DNA of 61,330 bases, from the NCBI GenBank assembly GCA_030446685.1, contig JAUJMV010000005.1:252549-313878 (forward strand), in the 5' to 3' direction. Position 1 is the stretch's first letter. Each line of letters begins with the position of its first letter. This stretch comes from Thermomicrobiales bacterium. Its GTDB lineage: Bacteria; Chloroflexota; Chloroflexia; Thermomicrobiales; CADCWN01. This document shows, piece by piece, positions 27,417 to 35,632 of this stretch. The notes beneath the pieces were generated by a model. It did not search any database, had not been told where the DNA came from, and worked only from the letters and a program-made list of their open reading frames with translations. A program made the position numbers and the translations under genes.

Positions 27417-29642
27417 ATGCAGTCTCGGGAATCCATGGACATGCCGCTGGCCCGGTCGCTGCCGGCGCCGCTGGCCCCGCTGGCGACCCTGGCCTACAAC
27501 CTCCGCTGGTCCTGGCACCCGCAGACGATCGCCCTCTTCCGGCAACTCGACGGCGACCTCTGGGAGTCCACCGGCCACAACCCGGTCCTGCTCCTCCAGA
27601 CGGTCGAGCGCGACCGGCTCGAAGGGGCCGCGGCCGACGAAGGGTTCCTGGCCGAACTGGCGCGCGTCGCCGCCGACCTCGACCGCTACCTGGGCGACAA
27701 CGCCACCTGGTTCGGGCAACGCCACGGCGGTGGCGAGGCGGCGCAAGTCGCCTACTTCTCGATGGAGTTCGGCCTGACCGAGTGCCTGCCGATCTACTCC
27801 GGCGGCCTCGGCGTCCTCGCCGGCGACCACCTCAAGTCGGCCAGCGACCTCGGCCTGCCGCTGGTCGGCGTCGGCCTCTTCTACCGCCGCGGCTACTTCG
27901 ACCAGTCGCTCGACGCCAGCGGCTGGCAGCAGGACAGCGACGAGGACAACGACCCCGCCCGGCTGCCCCTCGCGCCGGTCCTCGGCGCGGACGGCGAGCG
28001 GCTGCTGCTCACCCTCCCCTTCCCCGGCCGCACCCTCACCGCGCAGGCGTGGCGGGCGCAGGTCGGGCGCGTCGCCCTCTACCTGCTCGACGCCGACGTG
28101 CCGGCGAACGCCCCGGAGGACCGCGGGCTCACCGCGCGGCTCTACGGCGGCGACGCCGACACCCGCATCCGCCAGGAGTTCCTGCTCGGCGTCGGCGGCT
28201 ACCGCCTGCTGGCGGCGCTCGGCCTGGCGCCGCGCGTCTGCCACATGAACGAGGGGCACGCCGCCTTCCTGGCGCTGGAGCGCGCCCGCGAGCTGATGCG
28301 AGCGCGCGGGCTGTCGTTCGCCGAGGCGCGCGAGGCGGCTAACGCCGGTCTCGTCTTCACCACCCACACGCCGGTCCCGGCGGGCCACGACTACTTCTCG
28401 CCCGACCTGATGGAGCGCTACTTCGCCGACTACATGCGCGAGTTGGAGACGCCGCTGCACGAGCTCCTCGCGCTCGGGCGCAAGGTGCCGGACGACTACC
28501 GCGAGTACTTCTGCATGACCACGCTGGCGCTGCGCTCCGCCGCGCACAGCAACGGCGTCAGCGCGCTGCACGGCGCGGTCAGCCGCGACATGTGGACGGC
28601 GGTCTGGCCCGACCGCCCGGCCCAGCAGTCGCCGATCGGCCACGTCACCAACGGCGTCCACCTCCCCTCCTGGCTCTCCCGGGAGATGGCCGCGCTCTAC
28701 GCGCGCTTCCTCGGGCCGGACTGGGGGCACGGCCTCGACGCGGCGGAGCGGCGGGCGCGCGCCGCGCGCATCCCGGCCGCCGAGCTCTGGCGGGTCCACC
28801 GCCAGCGGCGGGCCAGCCTGCTGACCTTCGCCCGCCAGCACCTGCGCGCCCAACTGGAGCGCCACGGCCTCTCCGAGCCGCGCGCGGCCGGCGAGGCCCA
28901 GGTGCTCAACCCCGCCGCGCTGACGATCGGCTTCGCCCGCCGCTTCGCCACCTACAAGCGCGCCGCCCTCCTCTTCCGCGACCAGGACCGCCTGGCGCGG
29001 ATCATCGGCAACCCCGACCGCCCGGTGCAGTTCCTCTTCGCCGGCAAGGCCCACCCGCGCGACGAGGGGGGCAAGCTGCTGATCCAGCGGATCGTCGAGC
29101 TGTCGCGCCAGGAGCCCTTCCGGGGCCGGCTGATCTTCCTGGAGGACTACGACATGGCGGTCGCGCGCTTCCTGGTCCAGGGGGCCGACGTCTGGCTGAA
29201 CAACCCGCAGCGCCCCTACGAGGCCAGCGGCACCAGCGGGATGAAGGCCGCCGCCAACGGCGTCCTCAACCTCAGCACGCTCGACGGCTGGTGGGCCGAG
29301 GCCTGGGAGGCGGCGCGGGACCTGCCCGACCCGCCCGGCTGGGCGATCGGCCGGGGCGAGCAGTTCGACGACGCCGAGCACCAGGCCTGGGTCGACTCCC
29401 AGGCGCTCTACGCCCTGCTCGAAGAGGAGGTGGTGCCGGCCTTCTACGACCGCGACGCCGCGGGCATCCCCCAGGCGTGGACCCGGCGGATGCGGGCGGC
29501 GCTGGCCGAGCTGAGCCCGGTCTTCAGCACCGACCGCATGGTCCGCCAGTACACCGAGGAGTTCTACCTCCCCGGCCTGGCCGTCGACCGCGCCATGGTC
29601 GCGCCAGTACACCGCCACCGCCTGACGAGGGCGCAGGACTGA
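27417..29642 (+). CDS. glgP: Alpha-glucan (glycogen) phosphorylase
   Basis: Splits glucose-1-phosphate from glycogen or maltodextrin; PLP enzyme of GT35. 741 aa, intact. The N-terminal DUF3417 domain (TLAYNLRWSWHPQTIALFRQ) is typical of the bacterial/archaeal short phosphorylases. Then YFSMEFGLTECLPIYSGGLG, VCHMNEGHAAFL, VFTTHTPVPAGHDYF, IGFARRFATYKRA and the PLP-lysine segment EASGTSGMKAAANG near 601-614. GGGAGA lies upstream; GTG 27414 is an alternative start. Divergent from the dipeptidase gene. Confidence 0.95.
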   Translation: MQSRESMDMPLARSLPAPLAPLATLAYNLRWSWHPQTIALFRQLDGDLWESTGHNPVLLLQTVERDRLEGAAADEGFLAELARVAADLDRYLGDNATWFGQRHGGGEAAQVAYFSMEFGLTECLPIYSGGLGVLAGDHLKSASDLGLPLVGVGLFYRRGYFDQSLDASGWQQDSDEDNDPARLPLAPVLGADGERLLLTLPFPGRTLTAQAWRAQVGRVALYLLDADVPANAPEDRGLTARLYGGDADTRIRQEFLLGVGGYRLLAALGLAPRVCHMNEGHAAFLALERARELMRARGLSFAEAREAANAGLVFTTHTPVPAGHDYFSPDLMERYFADYMRELETPLHELLALGRKVPDDYREYFCMTTLALRSAAHSNGVSALHGAVSRDMWTAVWPDRPAQQSPIGHVTNGVHLPSWLSREMAALYARFLGPDWGHGLDAAERRARAARIPAAELWRVHRQRRASLLTFARQHLRAQLERHGLSEPRAAGEAQVLNPAALTIGFARRFATYKRAALLFRDQDRLARIIGNPDRPVQFLFAGKAHPRDEGGKLLIQRIVELSRQEPFRGRLIFLEDYDMAVARFLVQGADVWLNNPQRPYEASGTSGMKAAANGVLNLSTLDGWWAEAWEAARDLPDPPGWAIGRGEQFDDAEHQAWVDSQALYALLEEEVVPAFYDRDAAGIPQAWTRRMRAALAELSPVFSTDRMVRQYTEEFYLPGLAVDRAMVAPVHRHRLTRAQD

Positions 29643-29900
29643 GGACTACTCGCGGTGGGGCTACGACTACCCAGCGAGCCGGGCGGATCAGGGCGACGAT
29701 CCCGCGCTCCTCGATCGCCGCCCGGCTCGCACGGCGGGCTGTCGAGGACAGGCAGAAGCTGGTGCGGCATCGCCGGGTGGCGGAGCAGGCACTCGCCTGG
29801 CCGGCCCGCTCTCGCCGCCTGACGATCCGCTACGCTCTTCACCGATTTTGCAACCGCCGGTTCGTAACCCGCGTGGGGCTATGCCCGGGATTGCCGCAAC
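29643..29900. other. Gap without gene
   Basis: Between two convergent genes. No credible frame, no strong hairpin. It includes the short word pair GCAGGACTGAGGAC at the glgP stop. Confidence 0.4.
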
Positions 29901-30392
29901 CTACGTCCTTTCCGATGAGCCAGCCCCGTCCGGGGACAGCGCCCCCAGGCAGGTGAGGACGAGGCCGGTCACGTTCAGCAGGTTGCGGGCGGCGTGGAGC
30001 CGGTTCCAGCGCGCCCTGAGTGCCCGGAACTCCGCGACGGACGCCTCTTCCGCGGGCATCTCGACGATGCGGCTGTTAATCGGCAGGTTCCTGGTCGCGG
30101 TAATGGCGAGCATGGCGGCGAAGCACGCCGCCCCGGCCAGGGCGAAGCGGAAGGCGGGGGACGTGCGGTCGCGCTGGAGGGCCAGGACGGGGAGGAACGA
30201 GGCGATCATGGCCTGCATGTAGAACGGCATGATCCGCCCGTAGCGGCGGTAAATCTCCTGCTCCGCCCGCAAGCCCGCCAGCGGCGGCAGCTTCGCCAGT
30301 GCCGGGTAGACGCCCACCAGGCTGGCGAACTCGTGGCCGGTGAGCATGCCCGCGAGGATGAGGTTGATCAGCCGCGCGATCCGTAATGCCAT
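29901..30392 (-). CDS. DUF1772 (anthrone-oxygenase-like) membrane protein
   Basis: A 163-aa intact protein with four hydrophobic segments: INLILAGMLTGHEFASLVGV, PFYMQAMIASFLPVLAL, FALAGAACFAAMLAITAT, LLNVTGLVLTCLGAL. The NLPINSRI and RWNRLHAARNLLN motifs identify DUF1772, a family related to anthrone oxygenases. Bacterial members are of unknown substrate. GGGAGGG lies upstream of the ATG and a good minus-strand promoter lies about 100 bp further upstream. Confidence 0.85.
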   Translation of the reverse strand: MALRIARLINLILAGMLTGHEFASLVGVYPALAKLPPLAGLRAEQEIYRRYGRIMPFYMQAMIASFLPVLALQRDRTSPAFRFALAGAACFAAMLAITATRNLPINSRIVEMPAEEASVAEFRALRARWNRLHAARNLLNVTGLVLTCLGALSPDGAGSSERT

Positions 30393-30491
30393 CCTTGAAC
30401 CCTCCCTCCCTGTGGCGAACCCCGGGGAATCCGCCGCCCCCGCCGTGTTGTGTACCGAAGAGATCTATGGCGGCGATCGAAGTGTGCGCGC

Positions 30492-30520
30492 AGTCTATGG
30501 CTTAGTATGGTGGGCGTCAA
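30492..30520 (-). promoter_or_regulatory. Promoter for the DUF1772 gene
   Basis: On the minus strand TTGACG (30520-30515) and TAGACT (30497-30492) are 17 bp apart, about 100 bp upstream of the start codon. Confidence 0.55.
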
Positions 30521-30782
30521 AACGATGCACAGTTCAGATGGACCCATCGGGTTACGCCCGCCCGAGCCTGCCGCCCGCTGCTTGGGTGTGCATCGCGGCG
30601 TGCGGGATATCCGGCCGCCCGGCGACACCGTGGCAGGGCCGGGCGCCATTCGCGCCGGCGCAACCCTGCCGCGACGGCAGCGCTTGTCCGCCCCGCGGCG
30701 GCCTTCGTCGATCCCGCGGCCGAGTCGCCACGCGGCGATGCACGGCGAGCCGGCCGCTGCGCACGCGGCCCGCGCGACCGCG

Positions 30783-31724
30783 TCATCCCCGCAGTTGCTC
30801 GCGCGCGCGGGCGAGCGCCTCAAGCGCTTCAGCCGTGTTCGGCGTCAGCACGACGCTGAGATGGCGCACGCCATGGCCCGCGTAGGCGGCCAGCCCCGCC
30901 GCGATTTCCGCCGACGAGCCGGTCAGCGGCCGCGCGGTCGGCGCCAGGGTGTCGTGGCCGGGCAGCGCGATATCGACCGTCACGTTGCGCCCCAGCGTCG
31001 CGGGATCCCGCCCGTGCCGCTCACACGCGGCATCCATCGCCGCGCGGACCGGCCCGTACGCGACGGCGTCGCTGTCCCCGAAGGCGACCCACGCGCTCCA
31101 CATATCGGCGCGCTGGGCGACGAGGCGCTGCATCCGCGGGCCACCGCCCAGGACACCGATCATGATCGGCGGGCCACCCGGGCGCGGCCCTTTGAGGCCA
31201 ACCTCGGCCGCCTCCGTCCGGTAGAACTCGCCGGCGAAGGTGACCGCCTCGCCGCGCAGCATCGGCTGGATGATCTGGAGCGCTTCCTCGAAGCGGCCGA
31301 CACGCCGGTCGAACGGAAAGCCGTGGATGTGGTGCTCGCTCGCCATGTTGCCCGCGCCGAGGCCGAGGATCAGCCGACCGCCGCTCAGGTCGTCGATCGT
31401 CTCGGCCATGTCCGCGAGCAGCGCCGGATTCCGGTAGCCGGTGCAGGCGACGAGGGTGCCGAGTTCGACGCGCTCGGTCGCGATGGCGACGGCCGCGAGC
31501 ATCGTGAAGATCTCCTGGCCGCGGTAGTAGACCCCGCGCATAGTGTCCGCGAGCGGGGTACCCTGCGCGAGAAGATCGCCGTAGAGGTCGAAGTAGAAGT
31601 GGTCGCCGAGCCAGACCGAGTCGAGCCCGCACGCCTCGACCAGTCGAGCGTATGCAATCACCTCACCGGCGGGCAGCATGGCGGGTATCACGACACCAAT
31701 GCTCAGATCGCGCGCCAGCACCAT
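30783..31724 (-). CDS. LLM-class (luciferase-like) F420-type oxidoreductase
   Basis: A 313-aa intact TIM-barrel flavin- or F420-dependent oxidoreductase. LSIGVVIPAMLPAGEVIAYA, then YARLVEACGLDSVWLGDHFY, ELGTLVACTGYRNPALLADM, GGRLILGLGAGN, GPRPGGPPIMIGVLGGGPRM. This set is typical of F420-dependent members common in Chloroflexota and Actinobacteria; the choice of F420 over FMN is inferred. The substrate is unknown. The 390 bp downstream of its stop hold no gene. Confidence 0.85.
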   Translation of the reverse strand: MVLARDLSIGVVIPAMLPAGEVIAYARLVEACGLDSVWLGDHFYFDLYGDLLAQGTPLADTMRGVYYRGQEIFTMLAAVAIATERVELGTLVACTGYRNPALLADMAETIDDLSGGRLILGLGAGNMASEHHIHGFPFDRRVGRFEEALQIIQPMLRGEAVTFAGEFYRTEAAEVGLKGPRPGGPPIMIGVLGGGPRMQRLVAQRADMWSAWVAFGDSDAVAYGPVRAAMDAACERHGRDPATLGRNVTVDIALPGHDTLAPTARPLTGSSAEIAAGLAAYAGHGVRHLSVVLTPNTAEALEALARAREQLRG

Positions 31725-31942
31725 GCCGCATCTCCGTTCGACCGCTCCATGCGAGCACGCCGTTGTCGTCGCACGCCCTGGAAACGACCGCCCTGTCCCT
31801 GTTAGCGTCGGCGCCGCCCCCCCCCGCGATGATGCGCCCGGCAGAACGCTTCGATCACGGCCCAGCGATCGTCGCTGACCAGTTCATGTACGCGCACACC
31901 GGCGATTGCGCAGCATCCGTGCCAGGGTCGTGAAACCGCCTG

Positions 31943-32914
31943 TTAGTCCTTCGTCCTTCGCCCTTCGCCCTCTTTGAGCAGCTCCTCCTCGATGAACGAC
32001 GCCAGGCCCTCGTCGACGTGGCCGCCGATCGTCCGGTCGGCCCGCGCGCGGACGGCGGGCGGGGCCTGGCCCATCGCCACCCCGAGCCCCGCCTCCTCCA
32101 GCATCTCCAGGTCGTTGTAGCCGTCCCCCACCGCCACCACGTCGGCCAGCGTCAGCCCGTAGCGCGCCGCCAGCGCGGCGATCGCGGCCGCCTTGGTGCC
32201 GTGCTGGTGGAGGAATTCGGCCATCAGCGCCTCGCCAGGGGCGGCCTCGTAGAGGAGCGTGCGGTAGTCGAGCCCCAGTTCCGCCGCCAGCCCCGCGATT
32301 CCCACCATCCGCTCCGGCGCGTCGTAGACGACGATCCGCACCACGCACCCCGCCTCCGCCAGCTCGGCGTAGGGCAGCCGCCGCACGATCGGCCCGAACT
32401 CCGACCCCACACCGGAGAGCCAGCGCCCCAGCGGCGGGCTGTCGTGCTCCTCCGGGCCGGTCAGCAGCCGCTCCCCCGCATGCACGTCCTCGTAGAGCAC
32501 CGGCTGCAGGCCGCGCCCGACCAGCGCCCGCACCAGCGGCGCGGTCGCCGCGTGCGGCAGCGGGTTGTAGTGCAGGATCTCGGCGCTGACCGAGTCGCGC
32601 ACCACCGCGCCGTTGAAGACGATCAGGGGCGCCCGCAGGCCCAGCTCGTCGGCCACCGGCTTGGTCGAGTCCCAGCGCCGCCCCGTCGCCAGCGTCACCA
32701 GCCAGCCGGCCTCCCCGGCGGCGTGGACCGCCCGCCGGGTCCGCTCGCCCAGGTGCCCGCCCGGCCCGAGCAGCGTCCCGTCAATGTCGAGCGCCAGGAT
32801 GCCGCGCGGCCGCGCCGGGATCGGCACCAGGGTCCGCGCCTCCGCCCCCGCCGGCCCCGCCGCCACATCGATTGCCGCCGGCTCCGCCTGTCGGGTCACG
32901 CGCACCTCCTCCAT
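31943..32914 (-). CDS. Cof-type HAD phosphatase
   Basis: A 323-aa intact protein of the Cof/type IIB HAD family, which dephosphorylates small phosphometabolites such as sugar phosphates. LALDIDGTLLG near residue 41 holds the nucleophile Asp; TLATGRRW and LIVFNGAVV mark motif II; KAAAIAALAARYGL then GDGYNDLEMLEEAG near 261 holds the metal-binding Asp. GCGAGGAT precedes the ATG. The last residues EGEGRRTKD come from GAAGGGCGAAGGACGAAGGA words, another word repeat at a 3' end (one arm only). Confidence 0.9.
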   Translation of the reverse strand: MEEVRVTRQAEPAAIDVAAGPAGAEARTLVPIPARPRGILALDIDGTLLGPGGHLGERTRRAVHAAGEAGWLVTLATGRRWDSTKPVADELGLRAPLIVFNGAVVRDSVSAEILHYNPLPHAATAPLVRALVGRGLQPVLYEDVHAGERLLTGPEEHDSPPLGRWLSGVGSEFGPIVRRLPYAELAEAGCVVRIVVYDAPERMVGIAGLAAELGLDYRTLLYEAAPGEALMAEFLHQHGTKAAAIAALAARYGLTLADVVAVGDGYNDLEMLEEAGLGVAMGQAPPAVRARADRTIGGHVDEGLASFIEEELLKEGEGRRTKD

Positions 32915-33143
32915 ATCCTCGCCGGGCGCCCGCCCCCGCGCCCCCGGCGGCGGCGACGCCGCCGCCTCCACCCGGTTATACCACGCCGCCCGCCGCCGGG
33001 GCCGGGGCGGACCGCCCGCCCCCCGAATCGTCCTGCGCCCCAGACCGACGACCGCGGCGGCGTCCTGAAACCGCACAAGTCGGCCAATGGTCAACAACAG
33101 TAGCACAGGTGCGACGGAGCGGACCTGACGGGAGGAGGGGACG

Positions 33144-33539
33144 ATGTCGGCGACACCCGACGCGCGGACCGTGGAAGGGGCGGTGCGGGCCTATTTCGCC
33201 GCGTTGCGGGCGGGCGACCGCGACGCCTGGCTGGCCTGCTTCGCGGACGACGCCACGCTGGCCGACCCGGTCAACGCGCCCCCGGCCAGCGGGCGCGCGG
33301 GGCTGGAGGGCTTCTGGGACCAGATGACGACCATGTTCGAGCGCGTCGAGCTGACCGAGGGGGACATCTACGTCGCGGGGCCGCGGGCCGCCGCCACCTG
33401 GACCGGGCGCAACACCGCCCGCAACGGCAAGGTCGCGACCTTCGCCGGCATCAACACCTTCGAGATCGACGGCGCGGGCCGGCTCCGCGAGGTGCGGGGC
33501 TACTGGGACGCGCGGGCGATGCTGCGGCAGGTGCGCTGA
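33144..33539 (+). CDS. SnoaL-like (NTF2 fold) protein
   Basis: A 131-aa intact protein, VRAYFAALRAGDRDAWLACF, ADDATLADPVNAPPASGRAG, FWDQMTTMFERVEL, ending LREVRGYWDARAMLRQV. A cone-shaped NTF2-like fold related to SnoaL/ketosteroid isomerase. Active-site residues cannot be assigned with confidence. GGGAGGAGGGG lies upstream of the ATG. Divergent from the Cof phosphatase. Confidence 0.8.
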   Translation: MSATPDARTVEGAVRAYFAALRAGDRDAWLACFADDATLADPVNAPPASGRAGLEGFWDQMTTMFERVELTEGDIYVAGPRAAATWTGRNTARNGKVATFAGINTFEIDGAGRLREVRGYWDARAMLRQVR

Positions 33540-33616
33540 CAGCCGGGCGGTCGCGCTTGTGGCGGGAGCACAAACGCCTGTTCATGGAATGGACACCCTT
33601 TGCCCGGCCCGCCGTC

Positions 33617-33647
33617 TTGCTTTTTCCCCATGCGCGTCGGGTATAAT
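33617..33647 (+). promoter_or_regulatory. Promoter with perfect TATAAT
   Basis: TATAAT at 33642-33647, with a weak -35 TTGCTT at 33617 (19-bp spacer). It precedes the MerR-like gene by about 75 bp. Confidence 0.55.
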
Positions 33648-33723
33648 GGGGTATCCCGCACCATCGGAGCACCGTCGCGACGGCCGGGCCGATCACGCCG
33701 AACGGAGAGGAAGAGAGCGCATC

Positions 33724-34173
33724 ATGAGAGACTTCACCTTCGCCCCGCCCAATCGTGGCGCGCTGTGGTCCAGCCTGGCGCTGACGAAGACCCAACTCGC
33801 CGACCTCTGCGGGCTGACCACCCGGCAGGTGAGCCACTGGACCAGCCAGGGCTACATCGCCGCCTCGGGCCGCAACCCCGAGCGCTACAACGGCGACGCC
33901 GTCGACTTCTGCGTGTTGATCAAGCAGGGGCTGCAGAACGGGCTGCCGCTGCGGCGCGCAGTGGCGCTGGCGCGCGCCTACAGCAGCGACGAGCTGGCCC
34001 GGCAGCCGGGCATGGCGGCGATCGTCCCGCCGTCGCTGCTCGACATCCGCGAGAAGCTGCGCGGCGCCGAGGCGTCGATCGCCGCCGTCCTCCAGGCCGT
34101 CGAGCCGCTGGTGCCGCAGTACGCCGAGCTGGCGCCGATCGCCGACCTCGAGGACGACGCGGCCGACGACTAG
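33724..34173 (+). CDS. MerR-like helix-turn-helix protein
   Basis: A 149-aa intact protein. Residues 20-45 (LTKTQLADLCGLTTRQVSHW, then TSQGYI) are a MerR-type helix-turn-helix, followed by RYNGDAVDFCVLIKQGLQNG and LPLRRAVALARAYSS, the second part of the winged domain. The C-terminus is helical and acidic, ending EDDAADD, with no cysteines for metal sensing. GGAGAGGAAGAG lies upstream, behind a perfect TATAAT. Ligand unknown. Confidence 0.75.
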   Translation: MRDFTFAPPNRGALWSSLALTKTQLADLCGLTTRQVSHWTSQGYIAASGRNPERYNGDAVDFCVLIKQGLQNGLPLRRAVALARAYSSDELARQPGMAAIVPPSLLDIREKLRGAEASIAAVLQAVEPLVPQYAELAPIADLEDDAADD

Positions 34174-34288
34174 CGCCCGGCCCCCGATCCCGAGCCGGGC
34201 GGGCCGGCCCGCGCCGGCCCGCCCGGGCCTTGCCCGCTTGCGCCGCGCCCCCCGCGCGACGGGGGGCCGACACGAGGAACGACCGGCG

Positions 34289-35197
34289 ATGGCGACCGCC
34301 AGCCGCGTGCCCTGGCCCCCCGCCGTGCGGGATATCCGCTACCGCAGCGCCGCGGATGGGACCGACCAGCCGGCGCTCTTCTACACCTCGGGCAGCGCCG
34401 CGCCCCGGCCGCTGCTCGTCGCCCTGCACACCTGGTCCGGCGATTACCGGCAGCCCGCCAGCGTCCCCTACGCCGCGTGGTGCATCGCGCGCGACTGGCG
34501 CCTGATCGGGCCCGATTTCCGCGGCCCGAACAATCGGCCGGCGGCGACCGGCTCGTGGCTGACGACCGGCGACATCGTCAGCGCGGTCGATGAGGCGACG
34601 ATCCGCGCCGCGGTCGATCCCGCCCGCGTCTACCTCGTCGGCGCCTCCGGCGGCGGGCACGCCGCGCTGCTGACCGCGGCGCGTGCCCCCCACCTGTGGG
34701 CCGGCGTCTCGGCCTGGGTGCCGATCGCTGATCTGGCCGCCTGGCACGCCGAGTGCCGAGCGCGGGGCCTCCGCTACGCCGACGACCTCGTCGCCTCGTG
34801 CGGCGGCGCGCCCGACGACGGCCCGGCGACCGCCGCGGAATACCGGCGGCGGTCGCCGCTCGGCGCCCTCGCCGCCGCGCGGGGCGTCCCCCTCGACATC
34901 AACGCCGGCATCCACGACGGCCACACCGGCAGCGTGCCGGTCGCGCACAGCCTGCGCGCCTTCAACGCGCTCGCCGCCCCCGCCGACCGCATCGCCGAGG
35001 CCGACATCCGCGCCATCACCGACAACGCCGCGATCCCCCCGGCCCTCCAGGGCGCCGACCCCGACCCCGCCTACGGCGACCAGCGCCCCCTCTTCCGCCG
35101 ACAGAGCGGCGCCGCCCGCGTCACCCTCTTCGACGGCGGCCACGAGATCATCTTCAATGCCGCGCTGCGCTGGCTGGCGCGGCAGCGCCAGGGGTGA
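34289..35197 (+). CDS. Alpha/beta hydrolase, prolyl-oligopeptidase/esterase type
   Basis: A 302-aa intact hydrolase with no signal peptide. RPLLVALHTWSGDY is the oxyanion strand, VYLVGASGGGHAAL holds the nucleophile Ser, HDGHTGSVPVAHSLRAF is near the acid, and LFDGGHEI supplies the His. A typical esterase or PHB-depolymerase-like set. GAGGAA precedes the ATG at 34289. Follows the MerR-like gene by 115 bp and may be co-transcribed. Confidence 0.8.
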   Translation: MATASRVPWPPAVRDIRYRSAADGTDQPALFYTSGSAAPRPLLVALHTWSGDYRQPASVPYAAWCIARDWRLIGPDFRGPNNRPAATGSWLTTGDIVSAVDEATIRAAVDPARVYLVGASGGGHAALLTAARAPHLWAGVSAWVPIADLAAWHAECRARGLRYADDLVASCGGAPDDGPATAAEYRRRSPLGALAAARGVPLDINAGIHDGHTGSVPVAHSLRAFNALAAPADRIAEADIRAITDNAAIPPALQGADPDPAYGDQRPLFRRQSGAARVTLFDGGHEIIFNAALRWLARQRQG

Positions 35198-35250
35198 CGC
35201 CCCCGCCCCGCAATCCCGGGCTCACAGGGGTGGGTGGAGTTGGTCGCGCC

Positions 35251-35435
35251 GGCGACTGAAGTCGCGCCTGCCGGCCGCGGGCCACGAAGCACCCTGACGG
35301 GCATACATCCGGCCAAGCCGGACTGGGACTTACCCAAGCAGGGCCCCTATCAGGACGGCCTCGGCGCTGCCATGAACCCAGCCTCCGGAGGGAGGCTTCG
35401 TGGCCCGCAGGCCGACAGGCGCGACTTCAGTCGCC
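35251..35435. repeat. Large inverted repeat of the CTGAAGTCGC family
   Basis: The plus copy (35251-35332: GGCGACTGAAGTCGCGCCTG, GCGGGCCACGAAGC) faces an inverted copy (35380-35435: GCTTCGTGGCCCGCAGGCC, GGCGCGACTTCAGTCGCC). Together they can form a stem of about 40 bp with a loop near 100 nt. The next 60 bp include CCCCCCAAGGTTGGGGGG, another dispersed palindrome. Confidence 0.8.
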
Positions 35436-35632
35436 AGCGCCCCCCAGCCCCCCCGGACGCCCCGGAAGGGCAACCCGCTGGCTCCGGTCTGCTCCCCCCA
35501 AGGTTGGGGGGCCGGGGGGCGCTCCCGCCGGGGGCCGGGGGGGCCTTGCCGCCCGCCCGGCGGGCGGGTATCCTGCGCGCGGTCGCCCAGAGTGCCGCCA
35601 CGCCGCGTGGCCGAGGAGAGCAAGGAGGAGCA

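Noticed and set aside
26745-29618. Minus-strand 957-aa frame opposite glgP
   Set aside because: Antisense shadow of glycogen phosphorylase; no family motif.
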